Below, piece by piece: positions 51,420 to 61,713 of a stretch of 64,000 nucleotides of DNA (its first letter is position 1; the number at the start of each line of letters is the position of its first letter). The DNA is from Micromonospora yangpuensis (GTDB taxonomy: Bacteria; Actinomycetota; Actinomycetes; Mycobacteriales; Micromonosporaceae): positions 248,001-312,000 of the forward strand of contig NZ_FMIA01000002.1 of assembly GCF_900091615.1 (NCBI RefSeq). The letters are read 5' to 3'. Position numbers and translations under genes: made by a program. A model generated the notes under the pieces. It searched no databases and was not told where the DNA came from. It saw only the letters and a list, made by a program, of their open reading frames with translations.

Positions 51420-54014
51420 TCAGAGGCCCTCGGCGACCGAGGCAGCGATCTTCAGCCAGGCATCCCGGGTGGCGGCGGAGAGGCCGCCGTAGCGGATCGG
51501 CTCGCCGGAGTCGATCAGTCGCTCGTACGGGGCGAGCAGCACCGCCCGGGTACGCGCCGCGAAGTGCTGCTGGATCGCCGGTAGGTCGATCTCCTTGCGG
51601 GACGGTGGCATGGAGACGACCGTCACCGCCTGCCGGACCAGCCGCTGCCGCCCGCTCTGCTCCAGGTGGTCGAGCATCCGGGCGGCGGTCTCCGCCGAGT
51701 CGTTCCGCGCCGACATGGTGACCAGTAACTGGTCGGTGGCGTCCATGGCGGCCTGCCAGTTCTGGGCCCGGACGTTGTTACCGGTGTCGACGAAGATCAA
51801 CTTGTAGAAGCGGCTGACCACGTCCCGGATCTCGGCGAACGCCGCCGCGGTGAGCATCTCGCCACCCGTGGCGGACTCGTCCGAGGCGAGCACGTCGAAC
51901 ATCCCCTCGCCCTGCGAGCGGACGTACTGCGACAGGTCACCGACCCGCCCGTGCGCCCCCTGGAACTGGCCCAGGTCGCGCAGCATGTCGCGCACCGTAC
52001 GGGAGTGGAAGTCCTGCTGGGCCCGCATGCCGAGGGTGCCCTGGGTCTCGTTGTTGTCCCAGGCCAGCACGTACCCGCCGCGCTTCTGCCCGAAGGTCAT
52101 CGCCAGCAGCAGGATGGCCACCGTCTTGCCGGCCCCACCCTTCGGGTTGACCACCGTCACCTGACGCAGCCCACCGAAGTTGCGGCGCACCATCTCGATG
52201 TCGCGCCGCAACTCCTGCTCGTGCCGCCCGGGTGGCAGCTTGACCAGGCCGGTCTTGTTGACCATCGCCCGGAAACCGGTGGCCGCCACCGGGTCCGGGG
52301 GGCGGAGCTGCCGCCGCCGGGCGAAGTCCTCCGCCGTGGGCGCGGCGGCCAACTCCGCGGACCAGGAATCCGGGTACGCCGCCGGCCCGGCTTGTGGCGT
52401 CCCCGGCTGCCCGGTGCCGTGCTGCCCGGTGCCGTGCTGCCACGGTGGCGGGTACCAGCCAGCCGGGTCCCGGGGTGACGGACCGGGTAACCCCGGTGAC
52501 AGCGGACCGGGTGGTGGTCCCGGCTGCTGGGTCGCCGGATCGGATGGTGCTCCCGATTGCTGCGCTGACGGGTCGGATGGTGACCCGGGTTGCTGGGCCG
52601 CTGGTCCGGGCGGCGGCGCGGGTTGCTGGGCCGCTGGTCCGGGCGGCGGCGCGGGTTGCTGGGCCGGAGGGCCCGACCGGTACGGGGGCGGCAGCGGTCC
52701 GGGCGGGTTGAACGTCGGGTCCAGCGGCCCGGGTGGGTTGAATGTCGGCGGCAACGGTCCGAGCCGGGGCCGTGCCGGTTCGGCCGGGTGCGCGGAAGTG
52801 AGCGGGCCGGGCTCCGGCGGCACCGGTGCGGGTGGCACCGGTACCGGCGCCGGTTGCGACGGCACCGGCCCGACGCCCCTGGGCGCGTCCGGCACCGGCC
52901 CGTACCCGGCTGGTCCGGCGCCGGACTGGGCCGTCCCGGCGGTACCGACCTGAGCCTGTTCCGGCACGCTGGACTGGGCCTGTCCCGCCACGCCCGCTTG
53001 GGGCTGTCCCGTCACGCCGGCTTGGGCCTGTCCCGTCACGCCGGCTTGGGGCTGTCCCGCGACGCCGGGTTGGGCTGGCTCGGCGACGCCGGCTTGGGGC
53101 TGTCCCGCTACGCCGGGCTGGGCTGGCTTGGCGACGCTGGGCTGGGTCGCCCTGGCGGTGTTGGACTGGGGCAGTCCGGCGGTGCCGGGCTGGTGGGGCG
53201 GTGCGGCACCGGTCGAGACCGGATCGGGGGCCGGTCCGCTGGTCCGCTGCGGGGGTTGTGCCCACGGTGACTCCGGCTGGGGCCGGACCCCGGTCGTCGG
53301 CGGGCGCTGGCCCGCCCTGCTCCGGTGTACCACCGGCTCGTCCAGGGTGAAGGGCGCGCTCAGGTCGACCGGAGCCGGCGGCGCACCGCGCTGCGCCGGC
53401 ACCTGGTCACCCGATCCCGGATCCGGTGCCGACGCCGCACCCGATCGCGCACCCGATCCTGGATCCGGTGCCGACGCCGCACCCGATCCCGCACCCGATC
53501 CCGGATCCGGTGCCGACGCCGCACCCGATCGCGCACCCGATTCCGAATCCGGAGCCGGTGTCGCGGACGGGGATGAGGGCGGGTGGGGGGCAGGTGCGGC
53601 GTCCGGGGCCGGAGGCGAGGGCGTAGGTGGAGGCTGGTCGGTCACCTCCGGAACTGCCCGGTGGCGAGCTGTCGGAGCCGGGTCGGCGGCGGGCTCGCCG
53701 GGGCGGGCCGGGACCGGTGGACCCGGCGGGACCGGTACCCGTGGCGGGATCGGCGTCCAGCCACCCGTACCGTCGGGTGGGCCGGTCATCGCCCACGGTG
53801 CCGGCGTCGTCCCGGTTGCCGGCGGTGGTGGGTAGCTCAGTGACGGGTACGCGTTCGCGCCGGGCAACGGCTCGACCGGCGTAGGGCCCGGATCCGCCCA
53901 GGGCTTCCCGGGTACCGCCGGTACGTCGGGCTCCGGTGGCCAGAGCGGCTCGATGTCTCGTTCCGGCACGGGGTGCTGCCCCGGGCCCCGGACCGGGTCG
54001 TTGTGGTCAGCCAC
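51420..54014 (-). CDS. EspI-like ParA/MinD ATPase with long repetitive proline-rich N-terminus
   Basis: 864 aa. Residues 1 to ~570 are disordered and Pro/Ala/Gln/Gly-rich, with arrays of SGARSGAASAPDPG, GVAGQPQAGV and PAAQQPAPPPG units. The C-terminal ~270 residues are a ParA/MinD ATPase: NPKGGAGKTVAILLLA near 622 (deviant Walker A with signature Lys), AWDNNETQGTLGMR, IFVDTGNNVRAQNW, and VTMSARNDSAETAARMLDHL. This layout matches mycobacterial EspI of the ESX-1 locus, but no type VII genes are adjacent. GTG 54014 follows GGGGGAGG. Confidence 0.82.
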   Translation of the reverse strand: MADHNDPVRGPGQHPVPERDIEPLWPPEPDVPAVPGKPWADPGPTPVEPLPGANAYPSLSYPPPPATGTTPAPWAMTGPPDGTGGWTPIPPRVPVPPGPPVPARPGEPAADPAPTARHRAVPEVTDQPPPTPSPPAPDAAPAPHPPSSPSATPAPDSESGARSGAASAPDPGSGAGSGAASAPDPGSGARSGAASAPDPGSGDQVPAQRGAPPAPVDLSAPFTLDEPVVHRSRAGQRPPTTGVRPQPESPWAQPPQRTSGPAPDPVSTGAAPPHQPGTAGLPQSNTARATQPSVAKPAQPGVAGQPQAGVAEPAQPGVAGQPQAGVTGQAQAGVTGQPQAGVAGQAQSSVPEQAQVGTAGTAQSGAGPAGYGPVPDAPRGVGPVPSQPAPVPVPPAPVPPEPGPLTSAHPAEPARPRLGPLPPTFNPPGPLDPTFNPPGPLPPPYRSGPPAQQPAPPPGPAAQQPAPPPGPAAQQPGSPSDPSAQQSGAPSDPATQQPGPPPGPLSPGLPGPSPRDPAGWYPPPWQHGTGQHGTGQPGTPQAGPAAYPDSWSAELAAAPTAEDFARRRQLRPPDPVAATGFRAMVNKTGLVKLPPGRHEQELRRDIEMVRRNFGGLRQVTVVNPKGGAGKTVAILLLAMTFGQKRGGYVLAWDNNETQGTLGMRAQQDFHSRTVRDMLRDLGQFQGAHGRVGDLSQYVRSQGEGMFDVLASDESATGGEMLTAAAFAEIRDVVSRFYKLIFVDTGNNVRAQNWQAAMDATDQLLVTMSARNDSAETAARMLDHLEQSGRQRLVRQAVTVVSMPPSRKEIDLPAIQQHFAARTRAVLLAPYERLIDSGEPIRYGGLSAATRDAWLKIAASVAEGL

Positions 54015-54099
54015 GTTCCTCCCCCATTCCTCCTGCCGAGGATAGGCTCCCGCCCGCTGCCGGTCCTGCTGACGGCGGCCGATGTGGACCAACCCTGCC

Positions 54100-56515
<2,416 letters not shown>

Positions 56516-56560
56516 CGGGCGTGCTCGGCGGCGTCCGGCCGATCAGTAGGATGCCAGACC

Positions 56561-57811
56561 GTGCGGGTACTTCTTGTGGGTGGCGGGGGGCGGGAGCATG
56601 CGCTCGCGCTCGGCCTCGCCGGTGATCCTTCCGTCGAGCGGCTGATCGCGGCCCCCGGCAACCCCGGCATCGCCGGTGTCGCCGAGTTGCGCCAGGTGGT
56701 CACGACCGATCCGGCCGCCGTTGCGGCGTTGGCCGTGGAGGTCGGCGCGGACCTGGTGGTGATCGGGCCGGAGGCGCCGCTGGTCGCCGGGGTCGCCGAC
56801 GCGGTACGCGCCAAGGGCATCGCGGCCTTCGGCCCGAGCGCCGAGGCGGCCCGGCTGGAGGGTTCCAAGACCTTCGCCAAGGAGGTCATGACGGCCGCGG
56901 GTGTGCCCACCGCGCGCTCGTACACCTGCACCGACCCGGTCGGCACGGCCGCCGCGCTTGACGAGTTCGGCCCGCCGTACGTGGTGAAGAACGACGGGCT
57001 GGCCGCCGGCAAGGGCGTGGTGGTCACCGACGACCGGCAGGCCGCCCTCGCGCACGCGGCCGACTGCGGTCGGGTGGTGGTCGAGGAGTACCTCGCCGGC
57101 CCGGAGGTCTCCCTCTTCGTGGTCACCGACGGCGAGGCGGCCCTCCCGCTCCTGCCGGCCCAGGACTTCAAGCGGATCGGCGACGGCGACACCGGCCCGA
57201 ACACCGGCGGCATGGGCGCGTACGCCCCGCTGCCCTGGGCGTCCGCCGACCTGGTCGACCAGGTGATGGCGGACACCGTGCACCCGACGTTGGCCGAGAT
57301 GCGGCGTCGGGGCAACCCCTTCGTCGGGCTGCTCTACGTCGGCCTGGCCATCACCGCCCAGGGGCCTCGGGTGATCGAGTTCAACGCCCGCTTCGGTGAT
57401 CCCGAGACCCAGGTGGTCCTGGCGCTGCTGGAGAGCCCGCTCGGTGGCCTGCTGCACGCCGCCGCCACCGGTAGCCTCGCCGACCACCCGCCGCTGCGGT
57501 GGCGGGACGGCTCGGCGGTGACCGTGGTGGTCGCCGCCGAGGGGTACCCGGGGACCCCGCGCACCGGCGACGCCATCACCGGTGCCGACGCCCCGGGGAT
57601 CATCCACTCCGGCACCGCTCGCCGGGATCCCGACGGCCCGCTGCTCTCGACCGGGGGCCGGGTGCTCTGTGCCACGGCCACCGGCACCGACCTGGCCGCC
57701 GCGCGGGAGGCCGCGTACGCCCTGGTCGACGGGGTGGGGCTGGCCGGTTCCCAGCACCGTACCGACATCGCCCTGGCCGCGGCGCAGGGGCGCATCACGC
57801 TGCCCGGGTGA
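56561..57811 (+). CDS. purD: Phosphoribosylamine-glycine ligase
   Basis: 416 aa. N-terminal LLVGGGGREHALA, ATP-grasp domain with YVVKNDGLAAGKGVVV near residues 145-160, PALPLLPAQDFKRIGDGDTGPNTGGMGAY and IEFNARFGDPETQ near 267-279 with metal ligands. It forms glycinamide ribonucleotide in purine synthesis. GTG 56561 is where homology begins; no clear ribosome site is seen. A 7-bp stem starts just after the stop. Confidence 0.97.
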   Translation: MRVLLVGGGGREHALALGLAGDPSVERLIAAPGNPGIAGVAELRQVVTTDPAAVAALAVEVGADLVVIGPEAPLVAGVADAVRAKGIAAFGPSAEAARLEGSKTFAKEVMTAAGVPTARSYTCTDPVGTAAALDEFGPPYVVKNDGLAAGKGVVVTDDRQAALAHAADCGRVVVEEYLAGPEVSLFVVTDGEAALPLLPAQDFKRIGDGDTGPNTGGMGAYAPLPWASADLVDQVMADTVHPTLAEMRRRGNPFVGLLYVGLAITAQGPRVIEFNARFGDPETQVVLALLESPLGGLLHAAATGSLADHPPLRWRDGSAVTVVVAAEGYPGTPRTGDAITGADAPGIIHSGTARRDPDGPLLSTGGRVLCATATGTDLAAAREAAYALVDGVGLAGSQHRTDIALAAAQGRITLPG

Positions 57812-57812
57812 T

Positions 57813-57837
57813 CGCGGGGAACATTTCGGCCCCCGCG
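57813..57837 (+). terminator. Possible terminator after purD
   Basis: CGCGGGG / CCCCGCG stem of 7 bp with an 11-base loop, starting 2 bp after the purD stop codon. Weaker than the other hairpins in the window. Confidence 0.5.
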
Positions 57838-57914
57838 TCGAGGACCAGGTGTCCGGAGGTGTCCGACCAGGATCGCAGCCAGCAGCCAGGGAGCCGCACG
57901 GGGGCGGACCAGGG

Positions 57915-58817
57915 TCAGCGGCTCCGGCGGTCCGGGTACGCCGGCTGGGCGGGCCGCCCCGTGCCGCGCGCGCTGGACGACCGGCCGGCCCGAGGCGGCT
58001 GCGGCGAGCGCCGCCGGTCGTCGAGGTTCCAGTGGACCCGTTCGTACAGCGCGATCCCGGCGCAGACGGAGACGTTCAGCGACTCCGCAGCCGGGTTGAT
58101 GGGGATCGACACCGAGTGGCTGGCGATGCTCTCGAAGGAACGTGACGTGCCGGTCTTCTCGCTGCCGAGCAGCAGGGCGAGCTGCTCGTCGGCGTAGCGC
58201 AGCTCGCCGACCGCGAGGTCGCCCTCGGTGTCGAAGGCGACCAGCGGGATGCCGGTGCGCCGGAAGTGGGCGATCGCGTCGGCGCGCGAGGCGAGCACGA
58301 TCGGGAGCGAGAAGACGTAACCCCGGCTGGCCCGGACCAGGCGTCGATCCGCGATGGTGGTGAGGTCGCTGTCCACCAGCACGATGCCGGCGGCGCCGAG
58401 CGCGAAGGACGTCCGCACGATGGCGCCGATGTTGCCGACGATCTTCACGCCGTCCAGGACGATGATGTCGCCGGTCGTGCGGGCCAACTCGTCGAAGCTC
58501 CACGGCCTGGGGACCCGGGCGATGCCGAACGCCTTGGGTTTCTTGTCCGTCTTGAACAGGTCATTCATGATCGGGGCCCCGACCAGGCGGACCGGAATGT
58601 CCCGCTGCCGGCAGGCGGCGAGGACCTCGTCCGGGAGCGGGCTGGTCTCCACCCCGTAGACCTCGGTGAACTCCAGTCCGGCGCGGATGCACTCCACGAG
58701 CGGCTCGGCATCCTCGATGAGCACGGTGCGGACGGCGGACCGCGAGTGCCTGGTGACGTCCATGATCCGCTGCACGGCCGGATCCGACCGTTCGGTGATG
58801 ACGTCGAGGCTTACCAC
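57915..58817 (-). CDS. tsnR: Thiostrepton/nosiheptide-resistance-type 23S rRNA methyltransferase
   Basis: 300 aa, SPOUT (SpoU) 2'-O-methyltransferase of the TsnR group, which modifies A1067 of 23S rRNA and blocks thiopeptide binding. Key positions of the thiostrepton-resistance enzyme are kept with the same numbering: N129 and R135 in VGNIGAIVRTS, E220 in LLGSEKTG, S246 and N248 in AAESLNVS. The N-terminal RNA-binding L30-like domain is intact. The C-terminal ~30 residues are an extra Arg/Ser/Pro tail. TAGGGT lies 7 bases before GTG 58817, suggesting a leaderless mRNA. No thiopeptide genes are visible. Confidence 0.93.
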   Translation of the reverse strand: MVSLDVITERSDPAVQRIMDVTRHSRSAVRTVLIEDAEPLVECIRAGLEFTEVYGVETSPLPDEVLAACRQRDIPVRLVGAPIMNDLFKTDKKPKAFGIARVPRPWSFDELARTTGDIIVLDGVKIVGNIGAIVRTSFALGAAGIVLVDSDLTTIADRRLVRASRGYVFSLPIVLASRADAIAHFRRTGIPLVAFDTEGDLAVGELRYADEQLALLLGSEKTGTSRSFESIASHSVSIPINPAAESLNVSVCAGIALYERVHWNLDDRRRSPQPPRAGRSSSARGTGRPAQPAYPDRRSR

Positions 58818-58984
58818 GAAATCGACCCTAACAGAATCGTGATCGACCCCCGTTCGTGGCCGAACGGCCCGGGGGACGCTCCGGACGGTCCGTTCGGCCC
58901 CTCGGCGAGGTTGACACCTCGTGTCACGATCATGGCTGAACCGGCTGGTCGTGGCGGCTGGTGCTGACCAGGGAGGGGACGCCG

Positions 58985-59587
58985 GTGGCCGGGTTCGTCG
59001 ACGCGGTGCTCGCCTTCCCCACCGTCCTGTTCAGCTTCCTGTTGGTCGTCGTGGTCGGCTACTGGCTGCTGGTGCTCACCGGCGTGTTGGACATCGGTGA
59101 GGACGCCGACGCCGACGCCACCGGCGGGCTGCTCGCCTCGGTCGGCCTGGGTGGCCTGCCCAGCGTGATCGTCCTCTCCCTGCTGGTGGCGCTGGCCTGG
59201 TTCGGCAGTCTGGCCGGCGGGGTGCTGCTCGACCAGGCCGGCTTCACCGCCGCCACCCGGACCCTGCTGTCGGTGCTGGTGCTGCTGCTGGCCGCCGGGG
59301 TCGCCTGGCTGTTGACCCGACTGCTGGTGGTGCCGCTGCGGCGGCTCTTCCCGGCCGGCTCGGAGGCGAGCCGGCACTCCTTCGTGGGTCGGTTCTGTGT
59401 GATCCGTACCGGCCAGGTGACCCGGGACTTCGGGCAGGCCGAGGTGACCGCCGAGGACGGCTCGTCGGCGCTGGTCCAGGTCCGGCAGACCGGCACCGAG
59501 CAGCTGCGCGCCGGCAGCACGGCCGTGATCTACGAGTACGAACCCGACGGCGAGTTCTTCTGGGTCACCTCGACCGAGCTCGCCTGA
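58985..59587 (+). CDS. YqiJ/NfeD-like membrane OB-fold protein
   Basis: 200 aa. Three membrane helices (VLFSFLLVVVVGYWLLVL, VIVLSLLVALAWFGSLAGG, LLSVLVLLLAAGVAWLLT) and a C-terminal cytoplasmic OB-fold (about 130-200: GRFCVIRTGQVTRDFGQAEV, VQVRQTGTEQLRAGS). This is the architecture of E. coli YqiJ, which pairs with the flotillin YqiK. GTG 58985 has GGGAGGGG upstream. First gene of a three-gene operon with flotillin and DUF3686 ATPase; the next start is 104 bp away. Confidence 0.87.
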   Translation: MAGFVDAVLAFPTVLFSFLLVVVVGYWLLVLTGVLDIGEDADADATGGLLASVGLGGLPSVIVLSLLVALAWFGSLAGGVLLDQAGFTAATRTLLSVLVLLLAAGVAWLLTRLLVVPLRRLFPAGSEASRHSFVGRFCVIRTGQVTRDFGQAEVTAEDGSSALVQVRQTGTEQLRAGSTAVIYEYEPDGEFFWVTSTELA

Positions 59588-59691
59588 CCCGCCCCCCTTC
59601 CCGACTTCGAGCCCCTGGCACCGACCCCTCGAAAGGAGGATGCGCGGGACCCGCCGGCGTACGCCGGGCCCGGGCCGCCGCGTACTCACCC

Positions 59692-61713
59692 ATGGATGTC
59701 CTCACCGCCGGTATCGGCGTACTCCTGGCAGTTTTGCTTCTGGTCGTTTTCGGGGTGGTGCTGCTGGTCAGCCGGCTGTTCCGCAAGGTGGAGCAGGGCA
59801 AGGCCCTGATCGTGTCGAAGGTGCGGCGGGTCGACGTCACCTTCACCGGCGCGGTGGTCATGCCGGTGCTGCACAAGGCCGAGATCATGGACATCTCGGT
59901 CAAGACCATCGACATCGAGCGGACCGGCCACGAGGGTCTGATCTGCCGGGACAACATCCGCGCCGACATTCGGATCACCTTCTTCGTCCGGGTCAACAAG
60001 ACCACCGAGGACGTCATCAAGGTCGCCCAGGCCATCGGCACCGCCCGGGCCAGCGACCGGGAGACCCTGCAGGAGCTGTTCAACGCCAAGTTCTCCGAGG
60101 CGCTGAAGACCGTCGGCAAGCAGCTCGACTTCGTCGACCTCTACACCAAGCGCGACGAGTTCCGGGACCAGATCATCCGGGTCATCGGCACCGACCTCAA
60201 CGGGTACAGCCTTGAGGACGCGGCGATCGACTTCCTTGAGCAGACCCCGATGTCGCAGCTCGACGCGGCCAACATCCTCGACGCCCAGGGCATCCGGAAG
60301 ATCACCGAGCTGACCGCCCTGGAGCACGTCCGGACCAACGAGTTCCGGCGCAGCGAGGAGAAGGAGATCACCCGGCAGAACGTCGACGCCCGCGAGGCCA
60401 TCCTGGAGCTGGAGCGCCGGCAGGCCGACGCCGAGGCCAAGCAGCGCCGGGAGATCGACACCATGCGGGCCCGCGAGGAGGCCGAAACCACCCGGGTACG
60501 GGCGGAGGAGCGGCTGCGGGCCGAGACGGCGAACATCCGTACCGACGAGCAACTCGGCGTCCAGCACGAGAACCGGGCCCGGGAGATCGCCGTCGCGGAG
60601 AAGAACCGCGAGCGGGTCATCGCCATCGAGACCGAGCGGATCGAGAAGGACCGCATGTTGGAGGTGATCGGCCGGGACCGGGAGACCGAGCTGAGCACGA
60701 TCGCCAAGAACAAGGAGGTCGAGGCGGAGAAGCGGTCGATCGCCGAGGTGATCCGGGAGCGGATCGCGGTGGAGAAGACCGTCGCCGAGCAGGAGGAGAA
60801 CATCAAGCGCCTGCGGGTGGTCGAGGAGGCCGAGCGGACCCGCCAGGCGGTGATCATCCAGGCCGAGGCCGAGGCGCAGGAGGGCCTGGTCAAGGACATC
60901 AAGGCGGCCGAGGCGGCCGAGCAGGCGGCGAAGTTCAAGGCCCGCGAGGAACTGGTTCTGGCCGAGGCCCGGCAGCAGGCCGCGGAGCTGGACGCGCAGG
61001 CCCGGATCCGGCTGGCCGAGGGGCAGCAGGCCGAAGCCGCCGCCGCCGGCCTGGCCGAGGTGCAGGTACGCGAGCGCGGAGCGGAGGCGATCGAGCGGGT
61101 CGGTCGGGCCGAGGCCAGCGTGGAGCGGGAGAAGGCGCTGATCGTCGCCGAGGCGGTCCGCGAGAAGCTCAAGGGTGAGGCCGAGGGTCTGACCGAGAAG
61201 GCCGCGGCGATGGCCGCGCTTGACGACGCCACCCGCGAGCACGAGGAGTACCGCCTGCGGTTGGAGCTGGAGAAGGAGGTCCGGCTGGCCGGCCTGGACG
61301 CCCAGCGGCACGTCGCCGAGGCCCAGGCGAAACTGGTCTCCACCGGGCTGGAGAAGGCGAACATCGACATCGTCGGCGGGGACAGCGTCTTCTTCGACCG
61401 GCTGCTCAGCTCGATCTCGTTCGGCAAGAGCGTGGACGGCTTCGTCGCCCACTCCGACGTGGCCCGCAGCGTGGCCCAGCCGTGGCTGGACGGCAAGGCC
61501 AGCTTCACCGACGACCTCTCCCAGGTGCTCGGCTCGCTCAACACCGCCGACGTGCAGAACCTCACCCTCTCCGCGTTCCTGGCCCAGCAGATCAAGGCCG
61601 GCGGCGCCAACCAGGGCAAGCTGGAGGAGCTGCTGCGGGCCGCGAAGAAGCTCGGGCTGGACGGCACGCCGGTCGCCGCGCTGAGCGGGTCGCGGCAGCA
61701 CGCCGGTGAGTGA
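59692..61713 (+). CDS. Flotillin-like SPFH protein (YqiK type)
   Basis: 673 aa. N-terminal membrane helix (IGVLLAVLLLVVFGVVLLVS, residues 8-27), SPFH/band-7 domain (about 35-210, with VDVTFTGAVVMPVLHKAEIM and IRADIRITFFVRV), and a very long Glu/Ala/Arg-rich coiled coil (about 225-560), then a C-terminal domain (FFDRLLSSISFGKSVDGFV). It should assemble into membrane microdomain cages. ATG 59692 has no ribosome site directly upstream; AAAGGAGG lies ~52 bases away. It overlaps the next gene by 8 bp. Confidence 0.92.
   Translation: MDVLTAGIGVLLAVLLLVVFGVVLLVSRLFRKVEQGKALIVSKVRRVDVTFTGAVVMPVLHKAEIMDISVKTIDIERTGHEGLICRDNIRADIRITFFVRVNKTTEDVIKVAQAIGTARASDRETLQELFNAKFSEALKTVGKQLDFVDLYTKRDEFRDQIIRVIGTDLNGYSLEDAAIDFLEQTPMSQLDAANILDAQGIRKITELTALEHVRTNEFRRSEEKEITRQNVDAREAILELERRQADAEAKQRREIDTMRAREEAETTRVRAEERLRAETANIRTDEQLGVQHENRAREIAVAEKNRERVIAIETERIEKDRMLEVIGRDRETELSTIAKNKEVEAEKRSIAEVIRERIAVEKTVAEQEENIKRLRVVEEAERTRQAVIIQAEAEAQEGLVKDIKAAEAAEQAAKFKAREELVLAEARQQAAELDAQARIRLAEGQQAEAAAAGLAEVQVRERGAEAIERVGRAEASVEREKALIVAEAVREKLKGEAEGLTEKAAAMAALDDATREHEEYRLRLELEKEVRLAGLDAQRHVAEAQAKLVSTGLEKANIDIVGGDSVFFDRLLSSISFGKSVDGFVAHSDVARSVAQPWLDGKASFTDDLSQVLGSLNTADVQNLTLSAFLAQQIKAGGANQGKLEELLRAAKKLGLDGTPVAALSGSRQHAGE

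Noticed and set aside
51420..54014. A plasmid- or chromosome-partitioning ParA with parB/parS nearby
   Set aside because: No parB gene or parS-like site (TGTTTCACGTGAAACA type) is seen, and the long proline-rich N-terminus is not typical of partition ParA.
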